Shown piece by piece: positions 1 through 10,480 of a stretch of DNA of 64,000 bases; position 1 is the stretch's first letter, and the number at the start of each line of letters is the position of its first letter. This DNA is from a virus. Under the pieces are notes generated by a model. It had not been told where the DNA came from. It was given only the letters and a program-made list of their open reading frames with translations, and ran no database searches. The translations under genes and the position numbers were made by a program. The DNA is taken from the IMG/VR virus record IMGVR_UViG_3300046004_001116, positions 1 to 64,000 of that record, one strand, 5' to 3'.

Positions 1-93
1 GGAGCAAGTACACAAAGAATCATGTTAAACACGCACACAGAAAGAGTTAATCAGGTAATCAAAAATGTTATTGCTTACCGTAAAACAAAATAG
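1..93 (+). CDS. 3' end of a gene cut by the window edge
   Basis: Frame 1 is open from the first base to a TAG stop and encodes the last 30 residues of a protein ending in VIAYRKTK. The beginning lies outside the window, so no family can be assigned. Orientation and tight packing agree with the following genes. Confidence 0.5.
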   Translation, partial: GASTQRIMLNTHTERVNQVIKNVIAYRKTK

Positions 94-118
94 TTGCATA
101 ACTGAAATTCATATGATA

Positions 119-130
119 GATATATAAAAT
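119..130 (+). promoter_or_regulatory. Late-promoter-like box
   Basis: GATATATAAAAT lies 13 bases before the HNH gene. It belongs to a family of ATATATA boxes that recurs upstream of many genes here and resembles the T4 late promoter TATAAATA. Confidence 0.5.
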
Positions 131-142
131 AAAATCTACTGT

Positions 143-886
143 ATGGATTATCAATGGCATTACAATCGTTTAATTGAAACAAGAAAAGATCGTATACTTG
201 TTATTGGTGAATATTATGAAAAACATCATATTGTACCAAGAAGTATGGGCGGTACTAATTCTAAAGAGAATCTTGTACATTTAACAGCAAGAGAACATTT
301 CTTAGCGCATTGGTTGCTGTGGCGAATATATCGTAATGATCAAATGGCAAGAGCTTTCTATTTAATGTCTGCCGGCATAGGATCAACTAGTGATAGGAAA
401 GTTTTTTCTAGCATTGCATATCAAGAAGCAAAAATAGCAAAAGGAAAAGCTGTATCCGCTCTTAATAGAATAATAAAGAAAGGACATATCAAATCACAAG
501 ACACGTTGAATAAAATGTCAATAGCATTAAAAGATAAACCTAAATCTGATGAACATAGAAAAAACATTGGCTTAGGATTAAAGGATAAACCTAAATCTGA
601 AAAGCATAGAAAAAACATTTCTATTTCGTTAACTGGGTTTGATTGGTCTAATTATTCTGAACGTAATGATAAGATAGCAAAAGCAAATGCCGGGAAAGGA
701 AATGGCCGAGCTAAAAAGGTGTATCAACTTAAAGACGGTGAAGTCATTAATGAATTTGACACATTAAAAGATGCAAATATTTTTGTTAATCAATTAACAC
801 AGAAAATATTATCAAAATCAACGTTTCACAGATATGTTAGCAATAGCAAAATTATTGGTGAATATATTTGGACTTATAACATTTAA
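143..886 (+). CDS. HNH homing endonuclease with NUMOD repeats
   Basis: A 247-residue free-standing homing endonuclease. The N-terminus has an HNH core: HHIVPR near residue 30, then NLVHLT and a later conserved His. Two tandem NUMOD3-like DNA-binding motifs follow around residues 128-156 (KPKSDEHRKNI and KPKSEKHRKNI), and the C-terminus (VYQLKDGEVINEFDTLKDA) looks like a NUMOD1 helix-turn-helix. Such enzymes nick or cut cognate alleles and spread by homing. It stands alone with its own late-type promoter. The target site cannot be read from the sequence. Confidence 0.85.
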   Translation: MDYQWHYNRLIETRKDRILVIGEYYEKHHIVPRSMGGTNSKENLVHLTAREHFLAHWLLWRIYRNDQMARAFYLMSAGIGSTSDRKVFSSIAYQEAKIAKGKAVSALNRIIKKGHIKSQDTLNKMSIALKDKPKSDEHRKNIGLGLKDKPKSEKHRKNISISLTGFDWSNYSERNDKIAKANAGKGNGRAKKVYQLKDGEVINEFDTLKDANIFVNQLTQKILSKSTFHRYVSNSKIIGEYIWTYNI

Positions 887-906
887 TTAACTAAAATACA
901 TTTATT

Positions 907-1476
907 ATGGATATGATGCAATGGTGCTTAGATAAGCACGCGGAAACAAACCATTACTATGACAAATATCTTCCGTATTCTTTTCATTTAAGAATGGTGG
1001 ACACGGTAGCTCAAGAATACAAATTTTTACTTGATGCTAGTTATGATTATTTTGGAAGAGGAGAACGTAAACCTTTTGCAGCGGAAGATAACTTTATTTC
1101 ATTAAGAACAGCTTGTCTTAGAGCAGTTTATGGGCATGATCTTATTGAAGACTGCCGGGTATCTTATAATGATTGTGCATCTGCTTTAGGACAGGCTGCT
1201 GCAGATATCATTTACGCGGTAACAAACGAAAAAGGAAAAACTCGAAAAGAGCGCGCCAATGATACTTATTATGCTGGAATCGTTGCTACACCTGGAGCAG
1301 TCTTTGTTAAACTATGTGATAGAATTGCAAACGTTCAGTACGGGATCTTGACAAAATCTCGAATGACTGAAATGTACAAAAAAGAAAATGAAAACTTTAT
1401 CACTAAACTTGGCTATACACCAGATCATGCGCTTGCTCCCATGTTTGAAGCACTAATCAAGTTGTTTGAGAACTAA
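907..1476 (+). CDS. HD-domain (p)ppGpp hydrolase-like protein
   Basis: A 189-residue protein with the metal-binding HD signature of RelA/SpoT and MESH1-type hydrolases: GHDLIED near residue 78 and KLCDRIANV near residue 139. These enzymes remove the 3' pyrophosphate of the alarmone (p)ppGpp. No synthetase domain is present, so a hydrolase-only role is inferred; the phage could use it to blunt the stringent response. A related nucleotide hydrolase is possible. It begins 20 bases after the homing endonuclease and has no visible promoter of its own. Confidence 0.65.
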   Translation: MDMMQWCLDKHAETNHYYDKYLPYSFHLRMVDTVAQEYKFLLDASYDYFGRGERKPFAAEDNFISLRTACLRAVYGHDLIEDCRVSYNDCASALGQAAADIIYAVTNEKGKTRKERANDTYYAGIVATPGAVFVKLCDRIANVQYGILTKSRMTEMYKKENENFITKLGYTPDHALAPMFEALIKLFEN

Positions 1477-1511
1477 TATGTGATAGAAGAATATAATTTC
1501 TAAATCATATT

Positions 1512-2372
1512 ATGAAAACTATAAAAGACTGTGTTAACTGTATAGTTACACCAAATCTTACTGGAACCATAACTTACCTGGACTTTGAGCAATCAGCAAC
1601 AAGTCCAGGTGAGTTGGGTTTAACGGTAAACCAAAAGATTATTCAACTTGAGCCACAAAGTACGTCAGCAACTATATCTGATGAACAAGTCAAAGATCTT
1701 GCTGCTACACATATAGATGCTGTTGGTATGTTAAAATCTTCCTTAGTAAATGAAGATGATCAACGAGTTACAAAACGCATCTTTGAAAAGATGTGGAACA
1801 TGGGACATACTTCATATCTTAAATCTTTCACGCTGTTTCAAAAATGGGCAAATAAGTGGTTTGGTTATATGCCTGTACAACTTGTTAAGTCTGACGAAGA
1901 TCTAATAAGAGTAATCGTTTTACATTCAAATAGAATTGCTGTAAAGTCACGTAGAGGACCTGGTAATTTTATAGTTGTTTCATCAGAGGTTGGTGCTAGG
2001 TTACAAGATTCACCAAACTTTGTTTTTGAACCATTAGAAGGACTTGTGTCAGGTGGTACGTGTGTTAAGATAGGCACATTAAATGGACGAATAGAAATTT
2101 ACGTCAATCCATATATGAAATATGATGAATGTAAATTTATTATAGGTAAGACTACACAATCTAATGATCCTGGACTTTATTACGTAACTCGTGATGTAGT
2201 TGATGAACTAGAAGTTAAACTACAAGATCCTTTAAACTCAACTAAATATGCAAATGTTCGTCATGAATGGCTAGGCAAAATTGGAAGTAATGCGTCTGAC
2301 CATTTTTACACAGTAAGATATTCTGATAAGAAACACAACTTATGGAAACACTTAATCTCTAAATACTTATAA
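1512..2372 (+). CDS. Short paralogue of the major capsid protein (gp23/gp24-like)
   Basis: A 286-residue protein whose second half matches the capsid protein at 21129-23012. Shared stretches include RRGPGNF, LQDS, LGTL, YVNPYMKYD against YVDPNMKYD, and a closing PGL segment. The N-terminal half of a gp23 is missing. In T4 the vertex protein gp24 is a gp23 paralogue, so this may be a vertex or minor capsid subunit; a degenerate duplicate is less likely because the frame is fully open. It lies far from the other capsid genes and next to fibre genes. Confidence 0.6.
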   Translation: MKTIKDCVNCIVTPNLTGTITYLDFEQSATSPGELGLTVNQKIIQLEPQSTSATISDEQVKDLAATHIDAVGMLKSSLVNEDDQRVTKRIFEKMWNMGHTSYLKSFTLFQKWANKWFGYMPVQLVKSDEDLIRVIVLHSNRIAVKSRRGPGNFIVVSSEVGARLQDSPNFVFEPLEGLVSGGTCVKIGTLNGRIEIYVNPYMKYDECKFIIGKTTQSNDPGLYYVTRDVVDELEVKLQDPLNSTKYANVRHEWLGKIGSNASDHFYTVRYSDKKHNLWKHLISKYL

Positions 2373-2397
2373 GTAAACTACATAAGATCTGTCTGCG

Positions 2398-2410
2398 GAT
2401 ATATACTAAA
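2398..2410 (+). promoter_or_regulatory. Late-promoter-like box
   Basis: GATATATACTAAA sits 18 bases before the collagen-like fibre gene. It has the same sequence type and spacing as the boxes at 14577, 19118 and 26936. Confidence 0.55.
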
Positions 2411-2427
2411 AATACGTAGACAGAATT

Positions 2428-4374
<1,947 letters not shown>

Positions 4375-4382
4375 CATTTTAA

Positions 4383-4697
4383 ATGGCAACAACTTGGAAT
4401 AACTTAAAAGTGAAAATCTTAATTGAAGAAAAACTTGCAGGATACTTCATCATTGAAGAATCTGCGTGTAATGTAGAAAGTCTAAATTTCTTTTATAATG
4501 ATATGGCAGATAATATCTTGCCAGCACAAATTGTGCCTGATGGTTTATCAAGATATTCGAATGATTGGACTATAATGACAATTACAAAAGATGAAAATGA
4601 ACCTCTTGTTATTGAACGTGATGATTTTGAAACCGAATTGATTACACAGAATGAAACTTTTGGTGATTACATACTATCAGTTTTACCAAACATATAA
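4383..4697 (+). CDS. Unknown 104-residue acidic protein
   Basis: No family recognised. The protein is acidic, with no membrane segment or signal peptide. It follows the collagen-like gene after 8 bases and ends just before a strong terminator, so it is probably co-transcribed with the fibre and could be a fibre chaperone or accessory structural protein. That role is inferred from position only. Confidence 0.6.
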   Translation: MATTWNNLKVKILIEEKLAGYFIIEESACNVESLNFFYNDMADNILPAQIVPDGLSRYSNDWTIMTITKDENEPLVIERDDFETELITQNETFGDYILSVLPNI

Positions 4698-4719
4698 ATA
4701 AAGTTGTTAATAACTTGAG

Positions 4720-4748
4720 ACCCACAAATTTTTATTTGTGGGTTTTTT
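4720..4748 (+). terminator. Intrinsic terminator
   Basis: A 10-bp stem (ACCCACAAAT with its complement) and TTTT loop followed by a T run, after the fibre gene pair. A near copy ends the unit at 46501. Confidence 0.85.
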
Positions 4749-4784
4749 GTATTATTTTTAACTATCAATTTAAAACTACTACTT

Positions 4785-4964
4785 ATGGAAAGTATAAAAT
4801 TATTAGGCATGTTTTTACTTGCCAACTTGTTTCTTTATGGTCTTGGATCATTTATTGCGTTTGATCCTAACCCACTGCACTGGTGGTTACTTAGTTCATG
4901 GGGTGGTCGAGTACTATTCTTATTCATTGAAATGTATATAATAGGAACTTTAATAAAAGATTAA
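4785..4964 (+). CDS. Small membrane protein
   Basis: A 59-residue protein with two hydrophobic stretches (about residues 5-25 and 40-56) separated by a short loop containing HWW. It starts at ATG after the terminator and ends 2 bases before the next gene. No family recognised; a small inner-membrane protein is all the sequence supports. Confidence 0.6.
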   Translation: MESIKLLGMFLLANLFLYGLGSFIAFDPNPLHWWLLSSWGGRVLFLFIEMYIIGTLIKD

Positions 4965-4966
4965 TT

Positions 4967-5260
4967 ATGAAAGAAATCACATTAGGAAAAAGGACTTTAC
5001 AGTTTCAAGTGCTTTGCGAAGCTAACGAAGCTGACAGCTATGAATACACAGAATTTTACGAAGGAACAGAAACCGTGACTCGCAAGAAGTGGTTATTCTT
5101 TGGTGAAACTATAACTGAAGAAAGACCAAAGTTAGTTTTTACAATTTATAGTGACATCACAAGCCCGAGACTTACAAAAGAATATTGGAGGCGTGAAATT
5201 AGTAAACAACTTGAATTACTTGACCGCAGGGACGAAATCCTAAAAGGAGAATACATTTAA
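4967..5260 (+). CDS. Unknown 97-residue protein
   Basis: A soluble, charged protein with mixed alpha/beta character and no recognisable motif. It sits in a run of small genes with gaps of 2 to 15 bases (4785-6298), so it is probably part of one transcript. No function proposed. Confidence 0.6.
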   Translation: MKEITLGKRTLQFQVLCEANEADSYEYTEFYEGTETVTRKKWLFFGETITEERPKLVFTIYSDITSPRLTKEYWRREISKQLELLDRRDEILKGEYI

Positions 5261-5275
5261 CTAAACATAAAAAGA

Positions 5276-5545
5276 ATGACAACATTAGAAAAAGTATGGT
5301 GGTACACAGTTATTGCAATTGTAGCAGGATTTGCTAGCGTAGGAATTTATATGATCGCGGCACCTAAACATATTGTAAGATATGAATTAGGAGGAGCATA
5401 TAACAACGGTGTTCCAGAGATTCATGTAGATATTGAAAATGGCACCGATGAAACAATTCGTTTATCCAAAGATGTATCTTGGCCCGCTGCAGTTCAAATG
5501 GTGGATTCATTAAACACTGGATTAGCAAAACATCCAATCAGATAA
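5276..5545 (+). CDS. Small single-pass membrane protein
   Basis: An 89-residue protein with one hydrophobic segment near the N-terminus (about residues 8-28) and a polar C-terminal part that would face the periplasm or the cytoplasm. The start follows a short AT-rich gap and the stop is directly followed by the next ATG. No family recognised. Confidence 0.6.
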   Translation: MTTLEKVWWYTVIAIVAGFASVGIYMIAAPKHIVRYELGGAYNNGVPEIHVDIENGTDETIRLSKDVSWPAAVQMVDSLNTGLAKHPIR

Positions 5546-5546
5546 T

Positions 5547-5816
5547 ATGGTTCAATCATCACCAAATTTTATTATTACTCTTACTCGAGAAATCAAAGTT
5601 TATAGCGATGGATCCGGTGACTTAGATGGTTTATCAGTCAATGAACTTAAAGAAATTGTGATTGCTTTAAAACGTAAGGAACTTAATAATTACATTGCAA
5701 AAAATAAGGCAGATGTATTTGTTCAAGCCCTGTACGAAGACATTGATGATTTACCTTTTAAAGATACTCGAGACATTGCCGTACTAAACAAAATAGGTAA
5801 ATACTTTAATTTATGA
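5547..5816 (+). CDS. Unknown 89-residue protein
   Basis: A charged, probably helical protein without a recognised motif. Its stop overlaps the start of the HAD gene by 4 bases, implying translational coupling. Confidence 0.55.
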   Translation: MVQSSPNFIITLTREIKVYSDGSGDLDGLSVNELKEIVIALKRKELNNYIAKNKADVFVQALYEDIDDLPFKDTRDIAVLNKIGKYFNL

Positions 5817-6298
5817 AAGTAATCTTTCTAGACATTGACGGTGTTTTGAATGTAATCCCACAAGGTCATGATGCTTTTGGTGGAATTTTTCATTCAGACT
5901 TTGTAGATAACCTAAAACGTATCATTGATGAAACTGATGCTAAGATCGTTATCAGTTCTTCTTGGAGACATAGCGGTTTACAAAAGATGCTTGATATGTG
6001 GGAGTTTAGAAATCTGCCTGGTGAAGTAATTGGTGTTACGCCAGATCTTTATCGTTTCTTAGATTTTGAAGGTGAAAGAACAATGGTTCGTGGAGATGAG
6101 ATACAAGCAGTTCTCAACATTCATCCAGAAATTACACATTATGTTATACTTGATGATGACACTGATATGTTAAAACATCAATTAGGAAACTTTGTGCAAA
6201 CGTCAAATAACATTAATCACCCAGACTGTATTGATATCGGATACGGGCTAACTAAAGAATGTACTAACAAAGCAATACGAATCTTAAATGCAAAATAA
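5813..6298 (+). CDS. HAD-family phosphatase-like protein
   Basis: A 161-residue HAD-fold protein. Motif I is DIDGV (residues 7-11, with both catalytic aspartates), motif II is the SSSWR segment near residue 48, and the acidic motif IV is LDDD near residue 117. The pattern resembles HAD domains found in the Swiss-army-knife RNA-repair families (HAD_SAK). The expected chemistry is phosphate removal from a small molecule or an RNA end. A second member lies at 6709. Overlaps with both neighbours place it in one operon. Confidence 0.75.
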   Translation: MKVIFLDIDGVLNVIPQGHDAFGGIFHSDFVDNLKRIIDETDAKIVISSSWRHSGLQKMLDMWEFRNLPGEVIGVTPDLYRFLDFEGERTMVRGDEIQAVLNIHPEITHYVILDDDTDMLKHQLGNFVQTSNNINHPDCIDIGYGLTKECTNKAIRILNAK

Positions 6299-6626
6299 AG
6301 AATTTATCCTATGTGCCGCTATATGGTACAAAGACATACCGATTAAAAAAGAAATCCCACAAGTTCTTCCAAAGAATTGCGATAAAGGATTAGTAGTCTT
6401 AGGACATCGTCACGGCCAATGTATGTGGACTATGAGTTCATTAACAGGTTTACGAACATGTGAAATTGGTGAAGACTGTGCTGGTGAATCCGAACAAGGG
6501 TTTCTTACAAGTCTAAATAGGTTTGTTGGACGGGAAGAAGGTTTGGAAATTGCTATGCGTGAAAACCAAGTAAAAGATCTTAGAGAAATTCGAGGTAACA
6601 GATTATTCTCTGAAGACCTCTATTAA
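6288..6626 (+). CDS. Conserved phage protein of unknown function (SEDLY end)
   Basis: A 112-residue protein of a type I recall from many phages: AAIWY near the start, a central HRHGQC, then QGFLTS, FVGREE and a terminal LFSEDLY. The function is not known to me. It overlaps the HAD gene by 11 bases, and a second HAD gene follows, so the three may act together. Confidence 0.6.
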   Translation: MQNKEFILCAAIWYKDIPIKKEIPQVLPKNCDKGLVVLGHRHGQCMWTMSSLTGLRTCEIGEDCAGESEQGFLTSLNRFVGREEGLEIAMRENQVKDLREIRGNRLFSEDLY

Positions 6627-6708
6627 TTAATAATGGAATTGCTGTTAAAGTAATTAATGTACTGTAGATGTACATGGTTACATTGTAGCAGTCATAATAT
6701 AAACACAA

Positions 6709-7299
6709 ATGAAAGTAATATTTTTAGATAATGACGGAGTAATCTGCTTAGCAAATAACTGGGGTGGACGAACAAAGAAATTTGAGAAGTACCGCAAACT
6801 ACATCCTGAAGCAACTTCTTGGACTCAAGTTGATGTGTTTCATAGGTTTGATAATTTTGACAAGAAAGCTGTTAAAGTACTTAATGACATCTTAATTAGA
6901 ACCGGAGCGGAAATCGTTGTAAGTTCTGATTGGAAGAAACATGCTACACTTGAAGAACTTGGCGATTATTATGAATCTCAAGGTATTGTTAAACGTCCTA
7001 TTGCTTTTACTCCTTCATATATAGGTTGTGATAAACCTGAAGATTTTTCTTGGAGTTTTTCAATGAGATACGAACAAGAACGTGCTATTGAAATTGCACA
7101 ATACTTAAAAGATCATCCGGAGATCACTCATTGGGTTGCAGTTGATGATCTTGACATGCGTTATGATATCACTTGGACGGACGGAACTGAAGACATACAA
7201 CCTTGGGGTTTGAAAAACTTTGTTTACACTGCTATCATGAGTGAAGGTATAAAACAAGCTGGTAAGAAAGAAAAGATCATAAACTTTTTAATGGACTAA
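6709..7299 (+). CDS. HAD-family phosphatase-like protein, second copy
   Basis: A 196-residue HAD protein. Motif I reads DNDGV (residues 7-11), with both aspartates present. SSDWKK near residue 67 is motif II, and the VDDLDM segment near residue 146 supplies the acidic residues of motif IV. It is longer than the copy at 5813 through an insertion after motif I and a C-terminal extension. RNA-end or nucleotide dephosphorylation is the most likely role by family; the substrate is unknown. Confidence 0.75.
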   Translation: MKVIFLDNDGVICLANNWGGRTKKFEKYRKLHPEATSWTQVDVFHRFDNFDKKAVKVLNDILIRTGAEIVVSSDWKKHATLEELGDYYESQGIVKRPIAFTPSYIGCDKPEDFSWSFSMRYEQERAIEIAQYLKDHPEITHWVAVDDLDMRYDITWTDGTEDIQPWGLKNFVYTAIMSEGIKQAGKKEKIINFLMD

Positions 7300-7300
7300 T

Positions 7301-7432
7301 ATGTTTACATTTTCATTTAAAAGTATTGTCACGGATAAAGTTTATCGTGCTTACATTAACACGGGAAAAGTTCCAAAAGGAATTATAACAGTTTTAGCAA
7401 AAAAAGGCAATGGTTGGAACAGAATTAACTGA
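7301..7432 (+). CDS. Tiny unknown ORF (43 residues)
   Basis: ATG begins one base after the previous stop, and the frame runs to TGA with phage-like codon use. The product is basic with a central hydrophobic stretch. It overlaps the next tiny gene by 23 bases. Confidence 0.4.
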   Translation: MFTFSFKSIVTDKVYRAYINTGKVPKGIITVLAKKGNGWNRIN

Positions 7433-7508
7433 TAAGGAATTTGCTATCTTCTGTGGATTAACATCAGAAATTAATGATGAAATTAAAAAATTAGCAAGAA
7501 ATGATTAA
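7410..7508 (+). CDS. Tiny unknown ORF (32 residues)
   Basis: A short acidic helical peptide encoded from ATG to TAA, overlapping both neighbours. Its stop lies 8 bases inside the next gene, typical of coupled phage genes. No family assigned. Confidence 0.4.
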   Translation: MVGTELTDKEFAIFCGLTSEINDEIKKLARND

Positions 7509-7812
7509 TTGGAAAGAAACTGCCATTGGACACGAAATGGGTCTAGTGATAATTGAAGACAACAAGGTACAACATTCATTAGTGATAGTTCTTAAAGAAT
7601 ATGAATGGGCACCTAACCGTGAACCTTACATCGCGGACTTAGAGATTGTTGCTGCGGATAGCCCAACACTACATGTAGGAAACATTATTAAGTTGCCACT
7701 TCTTACTCATGAAGAAGAAGGTTTCTTAGTGTTTGCTCCGTATCCTAAACATCCAAACAATGAAATCCGAATGCATGCAAAACTTGAGTTTTATCAGTTA
7801 GTTGAGCCGTAA
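7501..7812 (+). CDS. Unknown 103-residue protein
   Basis: A soluble beta-rich protein with no recognised motif. It ends directly before the promoter region at 7812-7891, making it the last gene of its transcript. Confidence 0.6.
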   Translation: MINWKETAIGHEMGLVIIEDNKVQHSLVIVLKEYEWAPNREPYIADLEIVAADSPTLHVGNIIKLPLLTHEEEGFLVFAPYPKHPNNEIRMHAKLEFYQLVEP

Positions 7813-7891
7813 AGTTTAACATAAATTTAACACTTTAAATTTGCTTGGTATGTAATTTTTGGTTAATTTTATACTATAATTAAAAACAATA
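7812..7891 (+). promoter_or_regulatory. Extended TATAAT-type promoter region
   Basis: AT-rich region with TTTGCTTGGTATG near 7840, TTGGTTAATTTTA near 7859 and TATAAT at 7875-7880, then AATTAAAAACAA. The same order of blocks recurs at 30090 and 34770 and, in weaker form, at 30341. This is probably a promoter class distinct from the ATATATA late boxes, perhaps early or middle. Confidence 0.6.
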
Positions 7892-7906
7892 TAAAACTTA
7901 TTCACT

Positions 7907-8431
7907 ATGTTAGACTGTACTCGTTTCAAATCTATTAAAAGCACCAAGCCGGTTGCTACCGTTTCTATTTCTTCAATCCTTGATGAAATCAAATCAGACA
8001 AATATCGTGATGCAATCCTAGAGATTCGTAAAGATGATAATCCGTCTAAATCTCCTCTTAAAGATAAATTACCTTGCTTTACTCCAACTGGTGTTTTTAA
8101 TCACAGGTCAATTGCCGGTATGGAAAACTATAACGGATTAATCTGTTTAGACATTGACCATGTTGAGGACGCCGAGGCTCTTAAGGCACGAGCCTCAAAA
8201 TTATCTTATGTACATGCTGCATTTGTTACTCCATCTGGAAACGGTCTAAAGGTCATGATTAAAACAAATGCTACTCCGGAAACTTACAAGGCTAAAGAAC
8301 TTGAGGTATCTGAAGCATTCGGTCTTGATACAGGCGGTATCCGTGATAACCGTTGCAAGGATATTGCAAGAATCCAATTCGTATCTTACGACCCAACATT
8401 ATACTTTAACCCATCATCAAAATTATTCTAA
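7907..8431 (+). CDS. BT4734-like (VirE N-terminal) domain protein
   Basis: A 174-residue protein matching the BT4734/VirE-N domain typical of Bacteroidota: GLICLDIDHVED near residue 78 and TPSGNGLKVMIK near residue 107. In larger proteins this domain precedes primase or helicase modules; here it stands alone, so it may act with a separate replication enzyme. The role is inferred. It is driven by the TATAAT-type promoter just upstream and supports a Bacteroidota host. Confidence 0.75.
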   Translation: MLDCTRFKSIKSTKPVATVSISSILDEIKSDKYRDAILEIRKDDNPSKSPLKDKLPCFTPTGVFNHRSIAGMENYNGLICLDIDHVEDAEALKARASKLSYVHAAFVTPSGNGLKVMIKTNATPETYKAKELEVSEAFGLDTGGIRDNRCKDIARIQFVSYDPTLYFNPSSKLF

Positions 8432-8432
8432 T

Positions 8433-8765
8433 ATGATAACAGAATTTCAACAATACCAGGTTGCAGCTCTAATCTATAATTTGGTTTTCTTAGGTTATTT
8501 TGGAACAGTATTTAGTTCCAAGGACGGTTTAAACCGTTTTATAAAACTTCTTACGTTGGTAATCTTTGTCGTAGGAACTATCTTTGCAATTGGAATGATT
8601 CGTAATGGTATTCATTTTAATATCATTACACATACTGTTTGTGTTTATGCCGCTGCAGTAGGAACACTGTTTTTATTTGCTAAAGATAGCAACTGGAGAG
8701 CTACTATTACTAAAATGTGTTGCCTTGCCTCGGTGGTTGCAACTATCATTTACTTTTACTTGTAA
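8433..8765 (+). CDS. Polytopic membrane protein (four segments)
   Basis: A 110-residue protein if translation starts at the ATG one base after the previous stop; the frame stays open further upstream but that part overlaps the preceding gene. Four hydrophobic helices span about residues 10-26, 37-56, 62-81 and 91-109. A holin or other membrane-acting protein is possible, but no family motif is visible. Confidence 0.6.
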   Translation: MITEFQQYQVAALIYNLVFLGYFGTVFSSKDGLNRFIKLLTLVIFVVGTIFAIGMIRNGIHFNIITHTVCVYAAAVGTLFLFAKDSNWRATITKMCCLASVVATIIYFYL

Positions 8766-8783
8766 CAACTAATATGAAATAAT

Positions 8784-9779
8784 ATGAGTATCTTAAAAAA
8801 TCTTTTTGGGCAAAAAAACAAGCCCGCGGAATTGCCTATTGAAGGCGCGCAAGTTGTGGTTGCTGAAATCAGTGAAGACCAACGTTTAATTGATGAAATT
8901 CATAATGAATTTGACACAGCACCGGATAGAATCTTGCAAGAAGCACTTAACATCATCAACAAAGAAAAGGATGTTAAAGTTGTATTGGAAAGTTCAATTA
9001 CAGAAAAAGCGTTAAGACTTAAAACATTAGGTTTTGAAAAGAATGCGCTTGTTCACAATCTTACACACACTGAAAGAGACATTAAGAAGTCAGCTAGTGT
9101 AATTGACATGAATGCTGAAATGGCACATCGTGTTAAGTATTACACAAGCACATATCCATTCTTAAAGTTCTTACCAGAATCTGAACTTGACAGAATCTGT
9201 GACAAGTACGGATTGGTTTATGCACCAGTAAAACATTATAAAATGCCAGTTCCTGAAAAGAACTTACATGAGATTGAAAATGCACAAAGTCTTAAATCAT
9301 CTGATGAACAAAAGAATCTTATTACATATCAGTTTGCTCCTAAGTATGAATCTAGTCGTTCTGATTTTAACAAGTTAGTTAAACTATTTGGAAATGATAC
9401 TTTTACTGAAGATGAATTAAAAGCAATTCATATACAATATTTTGGTGATACTAATCAACACAGGCTATCTGATACTTTTTGGTATTATGGTTATCTTGCA
9501 GAGAAAGGAAAAGTAAAAGATCCTGTAGTCCCTAAAGGTTTTATCGCCGACGCAATAGAGACTACATATAATAGAACAGGGTTATTCATCGCTGCACCAA
9601 AAGAACACTTTGACTTGAGTGGATTAACCTTTGATGAAAAGAAAGGTTATTATCAAGCACAAGTTCGTGTGATTAAAGATCCAATTGTATTCCGTTATGT
9701 AAAAGGTGGAATCCAAGTATTATCTAAATGGGGTTTAGAAGCTGAGGATCCAGCTTTACAACATGAAATTTTAAACTAA
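8784..9779 (+). CDS. Unknown 331-residue protein
   Basis: A large soluble, mostly helical protein with a charged N-terminal third. No catalytic motif is recognised. It lies between a membrane protein and two small unknown genes with short gaps, so it is probably in their operon. Its size and position before structural genes would fit a virion or host-takeover protein, without direct evidence. Confidence 0.7.
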   Translation: MSILKNLFGQKNKPAELPIEGAQVVVAEISEDQRLIDEIHNEFDTAPDRILQEALNIINKEKDVKVVLESSITEKALRLKTLGFEKNALVHNLTHTERDIKKSASVIDMNAEMAHRVKYYTSTYPFLKFLPESELDRICDKYGLVYAPVKHYKMPVPEKNLHEIENAQSLKSSDEQKNLITYQFAPKYESSRSDFNKLVKLFGNDTFTEDELKAIHIQYFGDTNQHRLSDTFWYYGYLAEKGKVKDPVVPKGFIADAIETTYNRTGLFIAAPKEHFDLSGLTFDEKKGYYQAQVRVIKDPIVFRYVKGGIQVLSKWGLEAEDPALQHEILN

Positions 9780-9788
9780 TTATACAAT

Positions 9789-10064
9789 ATGACAGATATA
9801 GAAAAAGTAGACAGCTACAAAATTAAAGTTAAGGAAGCTTTAGCAAATAATCCTCAAATGATTATTGGAGAACTTACAGAAGAAGATGCCGCTCACGTTA
9901 GAGATATTGCGTTTTCAGTAATTATGTCTCGTGAAGGAATCTTTAGTGCAGGTGGATTCGTAAGTGCAATACTTGCCAACGATCTAGAAGATGCTATCGG
10001 TAGAGCTGATACTACTTGCTTACGTGCATTGAAGTTCTTTGTCTACATAAATCGTTACCTTTAA
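9789..10064 (+). CDS. Unknown 91-residue protein
   Basis: A small helical protein with no recognised motif, 9 bases downstream of the previous gene. Confidence 0.6.
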   Translation: MTDIEKVDSYKIKVKEALANNPQMIIGELTEEDAAHVRDIAFSVIMSREGIFSAGGFVSAILANDLEDAIGRADTTCLRALKFFVYINRYL

Positions 10065-10112
10065 GTTTCACCTAAATTCATAAGGGATAAATAATAGAAA
10101 TAACTATCCCTT

Positions 10113-10466
10113 ATGAAAAACTATCAGGAGTTCTTGGTGCAAGAAGGTGAATCTATGACTATTGAAAACTTAGCTAACATATGTAAAGATATTGTTAGAA
10201 AAGTAGTTGAAACTGTAAGTGTTCCTCTTGGGTTAACACAACAAGCTATTGTTCTTATGGACAAGCCGTTTCCGCATATTCATTGTCAAAGAGAAATTTT
10301 TGAAGATAACCTAGATGAAAACAATAAGTTTATAGCAGATGAATGCTGTAAAACTTTTGAAGTTCTTGCTGAAGGTTTTGGTTTAACTGTTAACACTGTT
10401 AAAGATGGTGATGAACACGGAAGACCTGGTGATGTATTAGCAAAAGCTGAAATAGTTCAGCAATAA
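10113..10466 (+). CDS. Small protein with capsid-targeting-like N-terminus
   Basis: A 117-residue protein that begins MKNYQEFLVQEGES. This closely resembles the capsid targeting sequence of T4 internal proteins (MKTYQEF...), which the prohead protease cuts after a Glu. Cleavage after VQE would leave GES. The rest has no recognised domain but is rich in Cys/His in the middle. A virion-internal role is inferred from the leader and from similar leaders at 28337 and 28636. Confidence 0.6.
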   Translation: MKNYQEFLVQEGESMTIENLANICKDIVRKVVETVSVPLGLTQQAIVLMDKPFPHIHCQREIFEDNLDENNKFIADECCKTFEVLAEGFGLTVNTVKDGDEHGRPGDVLAKAEIVQQ

Positions 10467-10480
10467 AAATATTAAAGATA

